Assembly: GCF_016522535.1 (NCBI RefSeq)
Contig: NZ_JAEHOI010000006.1
Coordinates: 62,001-126,000, forward strand
Direction of reading: 5' to 3'
Length of the DNA stretch: 64,000 nucleotides
DNA from: Leucobacter edaphi
Lineage (GTDB): Bacteria > Actinomycetota > Actinomycetes > Actinomycetales > Microbacteriaceae
This document shows positions 24,014 through 32,480 of this stretch, piece after piece. Below the pieces are notes generated by a model, which saw only the letters and a program-made list of their open reading frames with translations, was not told the DNA's origin and did not search any database. The position numbers and the translations under genes were made by a program. The first letter of the stretch is position 1. Each line of letters begins with the position of its first letter.

Positions 24014-25330
24014 CTACCCCTCCGCGAGCGCCTCGTCGAGGATGCTCAGCGCCTCGTCGATGAGCTCGTCCGAGATGTTGAGCGCCGGCAGCAGCCGCAG
24101 CACGTGCCCGTCGCTGCCGCCCGCCATCACGAGCAGCCCCCGGTCCGCTGCGGCCTTCGACACCCGCTTGAACGCGCCAGGGTTCGGGTTGCCGTCGGCG
24201 TCGACGAGTTCGACGCCGTGCAGCGCCCCGAGCCCGCGGACGTCCCCGACGATCGCGTGCCGCTCCTTGAGCTCGGCGAGCCCGGCCTGCAGCCGCTCGC
24301 CGATCTCGAGGGTGCGCTCCAGGAAGCCGGGCTCGCGCAGCTGGCGCAGCACCTCCACGGCCGCGGCGCACCCGACGGGGTTGCCGCTGAAAGTCCCGCT
24401 CAGGCCACCGGCCGGGATCGCGTCCATGATCTCGGCGCGGCCGGTGACCGCTGAGACGGGGAAGCCGCCCGCGATCGCCTTCGCGGTCACCACGAGGTCC
24501 GGGACGAAGCCGAAGTGCTCGCTCGCGTACAGCTTGCCCGTGCGCCCGAGGCCGGTCTGGATTTCGTCGGCGATGACGACGATGCCGTGCTCGTTGCACC
24601 AGGCCTGCAGCGTTTCGAGGTAGCCGGGGGCGGGGATCGTGATCCCGCCCTCGCCCTGAATCGGCTCGATCACGAGGCACGCGAGGTTCTCCGCGCCGGA
24701 GATTTTCTCGAGCTGGGCGATGCCGCGGCGGGCTGCCTCGGCGCCGTCGAGGCCGTCGCGGAACGGGTAGGAGTTGTTGATGCGGTAGATCTCGCCGGGT
24801 CGGGGGCCGACGCCTGCCGAGTAGGGCTGCGCCTTGTAGTTCATCCCGAGGGTGAGGTTGGTGCGGCCGTGGTAGCCGTGTTCGACGACCGCGATCCCGT
24901 TGCGCCGCGTGTATGAGCGGGCGATTTTCACCGCGTTCTCGATCGCCTCGGCGCCCGTGGAGGAGAGCACCGATTTCTTCGGAAAGTCGCCCGGGGTGAT
25001 CTCGGTGAGGAGCTTGGCAACCTCGACGTAGCTCTCGTACGGGGTGATCGTGAACAGGGTGTGCGTGTACTTCCTCGTCTGCTCGATGGCCGCGTCGACC
25101 ACGGCCTCGTTGCCGTGGCCGAGGGAGATCACCCCGATCCCGCAGCCGAAGTCGATGAATTCGTTGCCGTCGACATCGGTGAGGATCGAGCCCTCGGCGT
25201 GGTCGATGTAGACGGGGAGCAGCGTCGACACCGACGCCGACACGTAGGCAGAGCGCTGCTCGTTGATCTCGCGGGATCGCGGCCCAGGCACCTCGGTGCT
25301 GGTCCGCGCCTTGAACGTGGTCTTGGTCAT
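24014..25330 (-). CDS. gabT: 4-aminobutyrate aminotransferase (class III PLP)
   Basis: 438 residues from ATG 25330 with GAAGGAG upstream. It is a class-III aminotransferase: SSTGAEAIENAVKIARSYTRR, the GYHGRTNLT segment, VIEPIQGEGGI, the cofactor aspartate in IVVIADEIQTGLGRTG, and the PLP lysine in LVVTAKAIAGGFP. It converts GABA plus 2-oxoglutarate to succinate semialdehyde plus glutamate, and members also act on diaminobutyrate or other omega-amino acids. It lies 38 bp downstream of the semialdehyde dehydrogenase gene in the same operon, forming a complete GABA shunt branch. Because an ectoine-type island begins next door, an added role in 2,4-diaminobutyrate transamination is possible but unproven. 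Confidence 0.92.
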   Translation of the reverse strand: MTKTTFKARTSTEVPGPRSREINEQRSAYVSASVSTLLPVYIDHAEGSILTDVDGNEFIDFGCGIGVISLGHGNEAVVDAAIEQTRKYTHTLFTITPYESYVEVAKLLTEITPGDFPKKSVLSSTGAEAIENAVKIARSYTRRNGIAVVEHGYHGRTNLTLGMNYKAQPYSAGVGPRPGEIYRINNSYPFRDGLDGAEAARRGIAQLEKISGAENLACLVIEPIQGEGGITIPAPGYLETLQAWCNEHGIVVIADEIQTGLGRTGKLYASEHFGFVPDLVVTAKAIAGGFPVSAVTGRAEIMDAIPAGGLSGTFSGNPVGCAAAVEVLRQLREPGFLERTLEIGERLQAGLAELKERHAIVGDVRGLGALHGVELVDADGNPNPGAFKRVSKAAADRGLLVMAGGSDGHVLRLLPALNISDELIDEALSILDEALAEG

Positions 25331-25368
25331 TGATTCTCCTTCGATGTGCGTCGCCGATTGGCTGGTGA

Positions 25369-26850
25369 TCAGGCGGTCTCTCGCCGCGAGATGTTGTAGA
25401 AGCGGATCTCCTGGTATTCCTCGAGGCCTTCGCCGCTGCCCTCGCGGCCGAGCCCGGACTGCTTCAGGCCACCGAACGGGGCGGCGGGGTTCGAGGGGAC
25501 GCCGTTGTTGATCCCGACGAGGCCGGCTTCGAGGGCGTCCGCGACGTTGAGCGCTCGGTCGAGGTTTTCGGTGCAGACGTAGCTGGCGAGCCCGAACGGG
25601 GTGTCGTTCGCCGCGGCGAGGACCTCCTCCTGGGTGCGGAAGCGGCTGATCGCGGCGATGGGGCCGAAGATCTCGGTGCGTGCGATGTCGGCCACAGCAG
25701 GCACCCGGTCGAGCACGGTCGCCTCGAAGAAGTAGCCGGCGCCCTCGGGGGCGCTGCCTCCGGTGCGGAGTTCGGCGCCGAGTTCGACGGCCTGATCGAC
25801 GAGGCGGGTGAAGTTCTCGACGGCGGCGCGGTTGATCACGGGGCCGAGCCCCGCGCCCTCGGCGATGCCGTGGCCGAGGGTGACGGCCGCCATGCGCTCG
25901 GTGAATCCCTCGACGAACGCGTCGGCGATACCCTCCTGCACGTAGTAGCGGTTCGCGGCGATGCACGACTGGCCGCCGTTGCGCAGCTTCGCCTGCACGG
26001 CGTTCTCGACGGCGCGCTCCAGGTCCGCGTCGTCGAAGACGATGAACGGGGCGTTGCCTCCGAGCTCCATCGAGCTCTTGACCACGTTCTTCGCCGCGAG
26101 TCCGAGGAGGGTCGATCCGACGCCGGTGGAGCCCGTGAAGGACAGCTTCCGCACCCGCGGATCAGCGAGTACGGCCTCGCTGAACGCCCCCGAGTCCTTG
26201 GTGGTGACGACGCGCATGAGTTCCCCTGGCACGCCGGCCCGCTCCATCAGCTTGACCGTCAGCATCGTGGTGAGCGGGGTGAGGCTGGCGGGCTTGATCA
26301 CGGCGCCGCAGCCGGCGGCGAGCGCCGGCGCGATCTTGCGTGTGATCATCGCCATCGGGAAGTTCCAGGGCGCGATGAGCACGGCGAGGCCGATCGGCGA
26401 GCGCTTGGTGAGGATCGTCGATCCGCCTGCGGGGTTCTCCCGGTAGTTGCCTGCCGGGCGGAGCAGCTCGTCCGCGTACCAGCGCACGTAGTCGGCCGCG
26501 TACTGCACCTCGCCGTTCGCCTCTGCGAGGGTCTTGCCCATTTCGCGGCTGATCACGAAGGCGAGGCGGTCCCGTTCGGCGATCAGGGTGTCGTAGACGA
26601 GGTGGAGGACCTCGGAGCGGTGGCGGGGCGTGGTGCGGGCCCAGGCGCGCCCCGCTTCGTCGGCGATGCCGAGCTGTTCCACCGCGTAGGCGGCGTCGCG
26701 GTTGGGGAGGGTCGCGATGCGCTCCTCGGTCGCCGGGTCGAGCACGGCGAATTCGTCGGCTCCCGGCTCGTGGTTCACGTGTCCTGGCAGGCTCTTGAGC
26801 GCGGCGTCGGAGGCCGCGATGCGCTCCGCTGACGGGGTGAGCAGGGTCAT
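25369..26850 (-). CDS. gabD: Succinate-semialdehyde dehydrogenase
   Basis: 493 residues, typical for the family. NAD(P)-binding and catalytic features: PWNFPMAMITRKIAPALAAG, FTGSTGVGSTLLG, the general-base Glu in MELGGNAPFIVFDDAD and the nucleophilic Cys in NGGQSCIAANRYYV. The C-terminal segment PAAPFGGLKQSGLGREGSGEGLEEY is characteristic of GabD. It oxidises succinate semialdehyde to succinate for the TCA cycle. It is the first gene of the gabD-gabT operon, with a GntR-type operator 88 bp upstream of its ATG. NADP versus NAD preference cannot be decided from what I can see. Confidence 0.92.
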   Translation of the reverse strand: MTLLTPSAERIAASDAALKSLPGHVNHEPGADEFAVLDPATEERIATLPNRDAAYAVEQLGIADEAGRAWARTTPRHRSEVLHLVYDTLIAERDRLAFVISREMGKTLAEANGEVQYAADYVRWYADELLRPAGNYRENPAGGSTILTKRSPIGLAVLIAPWNFPMAMITRKIAPALAAGCGAVIKPASLTPLTTMLTVKLMERAGVPGELMRVVTTKDSGAFSEAVLADPRVRKLSFTGSTGVGSTLLGLAAKNVVKSSMELGGNAPFIVFDDADLERAVENAVQAKLRNGGQSCIAANRYYVQEGIADAFVEGFTERMAAVTLGHGIAEGAGLGPVINRAAVENFTRLVDQAVELGAELRTGGSAPEGAGYFFEATVLDRVPAVADIARTEIFGPIAAISRFRTQEEVLAAANDTPFGLASYVCTENLDRALNVADALEAGLVGINNGVPSNPAAPFGGLKQSGLGREGSGEGLEEYQEIRFYNISRRETA

Positions 26851-26937
26851 GGATCTTCCTTACCTTCGTGCCTTGGTGCGGGAACGGCGGGTTCGCTTCG
26901 GTGCGGCCGGCTGGCCTCAGCCTAACTCATTGTTCCC

Positions 26938-26948
26938 TTGTCCTACAA
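26938..26948. promoter_or_regulatory. GntR-type operator upstream of gabD
   Basis: TTGTCCTACAA fits TNGTNNNACNA; read on the minus strand, TTGTAGGACAA differs at one base from the site on the GntR gene's start codon (23021-23031). It lies in the gabD promoter region. Confidence 0.6.
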
Positions 26949-26964
26949 TCCTTCATTTCGAGAA

Positions 26965-26995
26965 GATGGCCCGGACGGCGTCCGCCCGGGCCATC
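26965..26995 (-). terminator. Terminator of the SDR-M20-aminotransferase-DoeA operon
   Basis: Arms GATGGCCCGG (26965-26974) and CCGGGCCATC (26986-26995) around an 11-base loop, 10 bp past the SDR stop on the minus strand, followed by TTCTCG. It ends the operon that begins at 31419 and separates it from gabD. Confidence 0.65.
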
Positions 26996-27004
26996 GAGAC
27001 CCGG

Positions 27005-27757
27005 CTACTTCGCCAGATATCCGCCCTCGACCGGAATCGATGTGCCCGTGAGGTACGCGGCCTCCGGCGAGGCGAGGAACGACACGACCGCTGCGACATC
27101 GGCGGGCTCCGCGATCCGGCCCATCGGGATCGCCGCGGCGACTCGCTCCGCTTCGGCTTCCGGATCAGGCAGTCCGTCGAGCCACTCCTGGTAGAGCGGG
27201 GTCCGCGTCATGCCGGGCGCGACCGCGTTGACCCGGATCCCATACTGGGCGAGATCGATCGCGGCGGCCCGCGTGAACGCGAGCATGGCGCCCTTCGAGG
27301 CGCTGTAGATCCCCATCGTCGGCACCCCGATGCTCGCGAGCCGCGAGGTGATGTTGATGATCGCCCCGCCGTCGCCCTGATCGCGCATCCGCCTGGCCGC
27401 GGCGATGAGGAGATTCATCGCGGCGAAGGTGTTCGTCTCGAACGTGGAGCGGATCTCGTCCTCACCCACCTCGAGCAGGTCCCCCGTGTGGTCGATCGCC
27501 GCGTTGTTGACGAGCACGTCGAGACGGCCGAACGCCGCGACCGCGTCGGCGACGAGCCGCGAGGCTGCGCCCTCCGCGGTGAGCTCGGCGCGCACGAATC
27601 GCACGCGCTCGCCGAGGGACTCCTCGACCTCGCGGCCGCGCTCAGCGCTCCTCCCGCTCACCACGACGCGGAATCCCCGCTCGGCGAGCTGCCTGGCGAT
27701 TTCCACGCCGATCCCCGATGTCGCACCCGTGACGAGCGCCACCCGTTCCTGCTGCAT
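27005..27757 (-). CDS. SDR-family oxidoreductase
   Basis: 250 residues, a classical short-chain dehydrogenase. The nucleotide motif is TGATSGIG (about 11-18), NNAA follows beta-4, the catalytic Ser is in NITSRLAS and the Tyr-Lys pair in YSASK. The C-terminus is TGTSIPVEGGYLAK. The start is ATG 27757 behind AAAGGAACG. It is the last gene of the minus-strand operon from the DoeA homologue. A second SDR of the same type (32465-33244) lies in the neighbouring operon, sharing the unusual RVNAVAPGMTRTPL segment and the closing pattern of the family. A hydroxyl or aldehyde intermediate of the island's substrate is the likely target; no known Eut/Doe enzyme is an SDR, so its role is open. Confidence 0.85.
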   Translation of the reverse strand: MQQERVALVTGATSGIGVEIARQLAERGFRVVVSGRSAERGREVEESLGERVRFVRAELTAEGAASRLVADAVAAFGRLDVLVNNAAIDHTGDLLEVGEDEIRSTFETNTFAAMNLLIAAARRMRDQGDGGAIINITSRLASIGVPTMGIYSASKGAMLAFTRAAAIDLAQYGIRVNAVAPGMTRTPLYQEWLDGLPDPEAEAERVAAAIPMGRIAEPADVAAVVSFLASPEAAYLTGTSIPVEGGYLAK

Positions 27758-27818
27758 GTCGTTCCTTTCTCGCGGCGTCGCCGCCGCAGCTGCCCGCCGG
27801 GTCGCGGCGGGCCCTCGA

Positions 27819-29018
27819 TCAGTCTTCCGCGCCCCCGGCGATGGCGAGCGCGATGAGGGCGTAGGCGCGGGCCGCGACGCCGAGGTCGGTGATCCGGACC
27901 TGCTCGTCCGGCTGGTGCGCCTGGCCCGTGATGTCGCCGGGACCGAGGATCACGGTCGGCGTGCCGCTCGCCTGGGCGACGAAGCCGCCCTCGCAGGCCG
28001 CGGTCCACCCCGTGATCCGGACGTCCTGGTCGAGCGAGCGGAGCGCGTCCGCCGCGGCCGAAACGACCGGGTCGTCCTCCGTGGTGCGGAAGCCGGGCAT
28101 CACCATGTCGACGACGCCGCGCACCTCGATCCGCTGGGCATTGGCCGCGCCCGATGAGGCGATCGCCTCGCGTGACTGCGCGAGCAGCTCGGCCAGAATC
28201 AGCTCGGGATCCTCGCCGGGCATCGTGCGGCGATCGATCGTCAGCTCGGTGACCCTCGGCACCATCGACGTACCCGAGCCGCCCGCGATCGTTCCCACAT
28301 TCCAGGTCGGGTTCCCGAGCAGCGGATCGCCCTCCCCCGCACCGGCCTCGGCGTGGAGCTCGCGCACCACGTCGACGAGCGCGGCCGCCCCGTAGATCGA
28401 GCTCGCGCCGTCCTCCGGGCGTCCGGCGTGCGCCGAACCGCCGAGCACCTCGACGTGGAGATTCGCGGCGCCGCGGCACCCGATGACGATCTCGAGATCC
28501 GTCGGTTCGGCGACGATGCAGGCGAGGTACCGGCGCAGTCCGTGCTCCGCCAGCCAGGTCTGCACGCCGAGCGCGCGATCCTCCTCGTCGACGGTGCACA
28601 GGAGCTCGAGCCGGATCCCTGGCGCGACCGCGGCCACCGCGGCCATCGCCTCGAGCACCGCGGCGAGCCCGCCCTTCATGTCGGTCGCGCCGCGGCCGAT
28701 GATCATGCCGTCGGCGATCCGCGGCACGAACGGGTCCGCGGTCCACCCCTCGCCAGCGGGCACGACGTCGCTGTGGCCGAGGAACAGCACCGCGGGGCCG
28801 TCCTCCGGGCCGATCGACGCGAGCAGATTGGGCCGTCCGGCCGCGATCTCCTGGAGCTGCACGCGCGCGCCGATCCGCTCGCAGATCGCCACGAGGCGGC
28901 GCACCGTCTCCGCCTCGGTCCCGCCGGGGTTCTCGCCCCAGCCCGCGATGAGCTCGCAGGTGTCGGCGACGATCCGGTCGTCGTCGATGAGCGCGAGGGC
29001 GCGCGCCGCGGCGGTCAT
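27819..29018 (-). CDS. M20-family deacylase (ArgE/DapE-like)
   Basis: 399 residues from ATG 29018, overlapping the aminotransferase stop by 4 bp. Metal ligands of the M20 family are intact: His82 and Asp84 in LGHSDVVPAGEGW, Asp113 in IGRGATDMKGGLA, and Glu145/Glu146 in CTVDEED, with AEPTD following. The lid domain carries GGSAHAGRPEDG. Relatives deacetylate N-acetylornithine or desuccinylate diaminopimelate precursors. Between an ectoine-hydrolase homologue and an aminotransferase, deacetylation of N-acetyl-2,4-diaminobutyrate is an attractive role. The known ectoine deacetylase DoeB/EutE belongs to a different zinc-enzyme family, so this would be a non-orthologous replacement. That is inference. 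Confidence 0.85.
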   Translation of the reverse strand: MTAAARALALIDDDRIVADTCELIAGWGENPGGTEAETVRRLVAICERIGARVQLQEIAAGRPNLLASIGPEDGPAVLFLGHSDVVPAGEGWTADPFVPRIADGMIIGRGATDMKGGLAAVLEAMAAVAAVAPGIRLELLCTVDEEDRALGVQTWLAEHGLRRYLACIVAEPTDLEIVIGCRGAANLHVEVLGGSAHAGRPEDGASSIYGAAALVDVVRELHAEAGAGEGDPLLGNPTWNVGTIAGGSGTSMVPRVTELTIDRRTMPGEDPELILAELLAQSREAIASSGAANAQRIEVRGVVDMVMPGFRTTEDDPVVSAAADALRSLDQDVRITGWTAACEGGFVAQASGTPTVILGPGDITGQAHQPDEQVRITDLGVAARAYALIALAIAGGAED

Positions 29019-30238
29019 CGCGCGGCCCCCGTCGCGCCGTTCGCCCCGGCGATCGCGCGGTCGAGACGCCCGATCCCCTCGGCGATCCGCGCGGGAGACG
29101 AGGTGGCAAAGCAGAGCCGCAGCGCGTTCCGCATCGACCCGTCGACCGTGAACGCCGGGCCGGGGATGTAGGCGACTCCCTCGGCGAGCGCCGCGGGGAA
29201 CAGCTCCTCCGTGTCGATCCCCGCGAGATCGTTCGTGAAGGTCACCCACAGGAAGAAACCGCCGTCGGGATCGGTCGCGATCGCGCGATCGCCGAAGGCG
29301 CGCGCCAGTTCGTGGCGCATTGCGAGCTTCCGCTCCCGGTAGAGCGGCTGCAGCCGCGCGAGGTGGGGTTCCAGGGCTCCGCGCTCCAGGAAGCGGGCAA
29401 CGGCGTGCTGCACGGGCACGCTCGAGCACGTGTCCATCGCCTGCTTGGCGGCGATCGCGCGGGCCCGGGTTGCGGGGTCGACGTCGATCCAGCCGGTGCG
29501 GAGCCCCGGCGCGACCGTCTTCGAGAAGGTGCGCACCTGGAACAGCAGCGGGTGATCGGGGGCGATCTCGGCGAGGCTCGGAACGGGGTCGCCGTCGAAG
29601 CGCAGCATGCCGTACGGATCATCCTCGATGATCACGGCACCCCAGCGCTCTGCGAGCTCGAGCAACCGCTCCTTGCGCGCTCGGCTCAGGGTCACGCCCG
29701 TCGGATTCTGGAAGTTCGGGATCGTGTAGATCGCCCGCGGCGGACGCCCCGCCCTCTCCACGATCCCGGGCAGCACCTCGACGACGAGACCGTTCTCGTC
29801 GGTGGGCGCCCCGACCACTTCGGCGCCGTAGCTGAGCGCCGTCGCGTGTCCGTTGGAGTAGGTTGGCGCCTCGACGATGACGAGGTCGCCGGGATCGACG
29901 CAGAGCTTGAACGTGAGGTCGAGGCCCTGCATGCCGCCCGTGGTCACCACGATCCGCTCGTCGCGGGTCGGCGCTCCGGCCTCGGCGGCGAGGCGGAGGA
30001 TCTGCTCGCGCAGCCGGGGCTCGCCCTCCGACTCGCCGTAATCGAAGCGTCCGGAGCGAGTCGAGGCAAATGCCTCATCGAGCGCGGCGAGCGGCATGAG
30101 ATCCTCGCTCGGGGCACCCATTGCGAAGCGCACGATGTCGTGCTGCTGCTCCGCGAGGAGCGCCGTCGACGAGTCGATCACCGACCCGATGAGCTCACGC
30201 CGCGACCGCGGCATTTCGAGCTGTCCGGTGCTTCTCAT
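29015..30238 (-). CDS. Class-I PLP aminotransferase (LysN/2-aminoadipate type)
   Basis: 407 residues, fold type I. PLP-site features: TTGGMQGLDLTFKL, the Asn in TIPNFQNPTG, EDDPYGMLRFDG and the Schiff-base lysine in RTFSKTVAPGLRTGWID. It has no N-terminal winged helix, so it is the enzyme and not a MocR regulator. Its ATG shares a base with the DoeA-homologue stop (TGATG), and its own stop overlaps the M20 start. In ectoine degradation the diaminobutyrate formed must be transaminated to aspartate semialdehyde. The known DoeD is class III, so this would be a different enzyme doing that job, or it acts on another intermediate. Confidence 0.87.
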   Translation of the reverse strand: MRSTGQLEMPRSRRELIGSVIDSSTALLAEQQHDIVRFAMGAPSEDLMPLAALDEAFASTRSGRFDYGESEGEPRLREQILRLAAEAGAPTRDERIVVTTGGMQGLDLTFKLCVDPGDLVIVEAPTYSNGHATALSYGAEVVGAPTDENGLVVEVLPGIVERAGRPPRAIYTIPNFQNPTGVTLSRARKERLLELAERWGAVIIEDDPYGMLRFDGDPVPSLAEIAPDHPLLFQVRTFSKTVAPGLRTGWIDVDPATRARAIAAKQAMDTCSSVPVQHAVARFLERGALEPHLARLQPLYRERKLAMRHELARAFGDRAIATDPDGGFFLWVTFTNDLAGIDTEELFPAALAEGVAYIPGPAFTVDGSMRNALRLCFATSSPARIAEGIGRLDRAIAGANGATGAAR

Positions 30239-31419
30239 CAGGACTCCTTCACGATCAGCTTGCGTGGGGCATCGGTCAGGACGTCGGCTCCGCCCGGGGC
30301 GACGCGGATCGACTCCGACACCTCGAAGCCGTATCCCGTCATCCACATGCCCGCGATCACGTGGAAGGTCATGTTCTCCTGGAGCTCGGTCGTGTCGTCG
30401 CGGCGGATACTCACGGTCCGTTCGCCCCAGTCCGGCGGGTAGCCGATCCCGATCGAGTATCCGAGCCGGGACTTCTTCTCGAGGCCGTACCTCGCGAGCA
30501 CCGCGTCCCACGCCGCGGTGACGTCGGCAGGGGTGTTGCCGGGGCGCAGCTCGGCGAGGGCGGCGTTCAGGCCCTCGACGGTCGCACCGGCGAGCCGGTC
30601 GAGGTCCCGGCTCGGCGCGCCGAGCGAAACCGAGCGGGCGAGCGGCGCGTGGTACCTGCGGTGCGCGCCCGCGAGCTCGATCGAGGCCGCGGAATTCGCC
30701 GCGAATTTCTCGGCGGTCCAGGTGAGGTGCGGCGTATCGGCGCCGTCGCCGTAGAGGAACATCGGCACGATCGCGGGGTAGTCGCCGTCGGCGCCCTCGA
30801 CGCCGCGCGCCTGCGCCGCCATCACCTCGGCGGCGAGCTCGTTGAGCGGCCGCCCCTCCTCGATCGCGTCGATCGCCGCGCGCATCGCTCCGCTCGCGAC
30901 CCTGCCGGCGAGCCGCATCTGCGCGATCTCCCAGTCGGACTTCACGAGCCGCACCCAGTTGACGAGCTCGCGGCTCTCGACGAGGTCCCACTCGGGGATC
31001 CCGTCGCGGAGCGCGAGGAAGGAGCGAACGGCGAAGAAGTGCGCGTCGCCCTCGAAGCCCACGCGGCCAGGGGTCGCGTGGCCGCGCTCCCGCAGCTGCT
31101 CGGCGACCCAGGCCATCGGGTGATCGTCCGGCCGATGCACCAGGCGCTCGGGATACCCGAGCACGTCCTCCGCGTAGCGGACCGCGGTGCGGTGCGCGCC
31201 GAGCGCGTCCATCTCGCGCATCGCGAGCACCGGGGCACCCTCGAGCGGCACGAACAGGATCTGCGGCGTGTAGAACGACCAGGCGTTGTACCCGCTCAGA
31301 TAGTAGATGTTCGCCGGGTCCGCGACGACGAGACCCGTGAGCTCCGCGTCACGCATCCGGCCGCGCACCCGCTCGAGCCGCGCATCGAGTTCGGCCGGGG
31401 ACACCGCGCCTGCAGACAT
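30238..31419 (-). CDS. Ectoine hydrolase (DoeA/EutD)-like M24-fold protein
   Basis: 393 residues from ATG 31419, with a strong AAAGGAGG site. The creatinase/aminopeptidase-P fold is present, and the specific hallmarks are those of ectoine hydrolases and not peptidases: NIYYLSGYNAWSFYTPQ, GADGDYPAIVPMF, TPHLTW, RRYHAPLARSV, GYSIGIGYPPDWGERTVSIR and ENMTFHVIAGMW, which I recognise from DoeA/EutD. The usual M24 metal ligands are not conserved, as in that family. Ectoine hydrolase opens the ectoine ring to N-acetyl-2,4-diaminobutyrate. It is the first gene of a four-gene coupled operon. A GntR-type palindrome lies 38 bp upstream. A related cyclic amidine is the main alternative substrate. Confidence 0.85.
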   Translation of the reverse strand: MSAGAVSPAELDARLERVRGRMRDAELTGLVVADPANIYYLSGYNAWSFYTPQILFVPLEGAPVLAMREMDALGAHRTAVRYAEDVLGYPERLVHRPDDHPMAWVAEQLRERGHATPGRVGFEGDAHFFAVRSFLALRDGIPEWDLVESRELVNWVRLVKSDWEIAQMRLAGRVASGAMRAAIDAIEEGRPLNELAAEVMAAQARGVEGADGDYPAIVPMFLYGDGADTPHLTWTAEKFAANSAASIELAGAHRRYHAPLARSVSLGAPSRDLDRLAGATVEGLNAALAELRPGNTPADVTAAWDAVLARYGLEKKSRLGYSIGIGYPPDWGERTVSIRRDDTTELQENMTFHVIAGMWMTGYGFEVSESIRVAPGGADVLTDAPRKLIVKES

Positions 31420-31456
31420 GTCTTCCTCCTTTGGAATGCTTCTCCCCCCACCATAC

Positions 31457-31472
31457 GAACTGTCGACAATTC
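31457..31472. promoter_or_regulatory. GntR-type operator upstream of the doeA-like operon
   Basis: GAACTGTCGACAATTC has inverted arms (GAANTGTC with GACANTTC). It matches the site at 41088-41104 base for base except for one extra central G there. It lies between the divergent DoeA-like gene and the LysR gene. Confidence 0.7.
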
Positions 31473-31501
31473 GGTGAAGATGCGAAAAGGGAACGGTATT
31501 A

Positions 31502-31516
31502 TTCACTTTGAGTGAA
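31502..31516. promoter_or_regulatory. LysR-box-like inverted repeat
   Basis: TTCACT (31502-31507), TTG, then AGTGAA (31511-31516) form a perfect palindrome immediately before the LysR start at 31530. Its spacing fits LysR autoregulation. It also argues for the 31530 start, because a start at 31512 would put it in the coding region. Confidence 0.5.
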
Positions 31517-31529
31517 CGAAGGGAGCGCC

Positions 31530-32480
31530 GTGCTCGACGTTGCAAAACTGAGCCTCCTCCGCGAGGTCGCGGTCCACGGGGGAGTCACGAGCGCGGCACG
31601 AGCGCTGCGGATGACGCCCTCCAACGTGTCGCAGCAGCTCCGGCGGCTCGAGCGCGACGCGGGCGTCGCGCTCCTCGAACCGCGCGGTCGAGGCGTCGGA
31701 CTCACCCCGGCGGCCGAACGGCTCGTCCGTCGCGCCGAGGACGTGCTCGCGATCCTCGAGGAGGCGGAGTCCGATCTGGCGGCGGAGCGCTCGGCTGGCG
31801 CCGGCAGCGTCCGCCTCGCCGGGTTCCACACCTTCGCCGCCGGCCTGCTCGGCGACGTGATCGCGCGGCTGCACGCGAGCGCGCCGGGCCTCGAGCTCGA
31901 GTTCGTGCAGGCCGATCCGGAGGAGGCGTTCGACGAGGTGCTCTCGCGCCGCGCCGACCTCGCCGTCATCGACGAGTACGACGGTCACCCGCTCGCCCCC
32001 GTGCCCGGCCTCGTGCGGATCCCGATCGGCACCGAGCCGATCCGCGCCCTGCTCCCCGAGGGTGCCAGCGATCCCGCGACGATCGACTGGGCCATGGAAC
32101 CCGCCCCGAGCGACGCGTTCCGCTGGGCTCGCGGGGTGTGCCGCGCCGCGGGATTCGAACCGCGGGTGCGCTTCGTCTCCCCCGATCCGAACGTGCACAG
32201 GAGCCTCCTCGAACAGGGGGTCGCCGCGGCGTTCCTCCCCGCGATCGTCGCCGACGGTCTGCCGTCGCGGATCCGCGAGGTGGTCGATCTGCCCGGCCCG
32301 CTCCGACGCACGCACGCCCTCATCCTGCGCCGCGGCACCGAGCGGAGACCCCGGATCGCCGCCTGCCGGGCGGCCATCACCGACGCTCTCGCCGCCGCGC
32401 TCGGCGGGCCCGGATCGGACGCGGGAGCCGCCGATGCGCAGCGCGGCGCGGCGCGCATCGAGGCTCACGACACCGTGTAG
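31530..32480 (+). CDS. LysR-family transcriptional regulator
   Basis: 316 residues from GTG 31530 (GGGAG upstream). Starting there gives MLDVAKLSLLREVAVHGGVTSAARALRMTPSNVSQQLRRLERDAGVALLE, a complete LysR winged helix; GTG 31512 would add six residues. The effector domain (about 90-290) begins GSVRLAGFHTFAAGLL and has the two-lobed pattern of the family. It is divergent from the DoeA-like operon and convergent with the SDR-amidohydrolase operon, overlapping the SDR stop by 16 bp. Activation of the adjacent catabolic genes by a pathway intermediate is inference. Confidence 0.88.
   Translation: MLDVAKLSLLREVAVHGGVTSAARALRMTPSNVSQQLRRLERDAGVALLEPRGRGVGLTPAAERLVRRAEDVLAILEEAESDLAAERSAGAGSVRLAGFHTFAAGLLGDVIARLHASAPGLELEFVQADPEEAFDEVLSRRADLAVIDEYDGHPLAPVPGLVRIPIGTEPIRALLPEGASDPATIDWAMEPAPSDAFRWARGVCRAAGFEPRVRFVSPDPNVHRSLLEQGVAAAFLPAIVADGLPSRIREVVDLPGPLRRTHALILRRGTERRPRIAACRAAITDALAAALGGPGSDAGAADAQRGAARIEAHDTV

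Noticed and set aside
29015-30238. Aminotransferase as a MocR-type EnuR regulator
   Set aside because: The coding region starts directly with the aminotransferase fold; no winged helix is encoded in frame upstream, where the DoeA-like gene lies.
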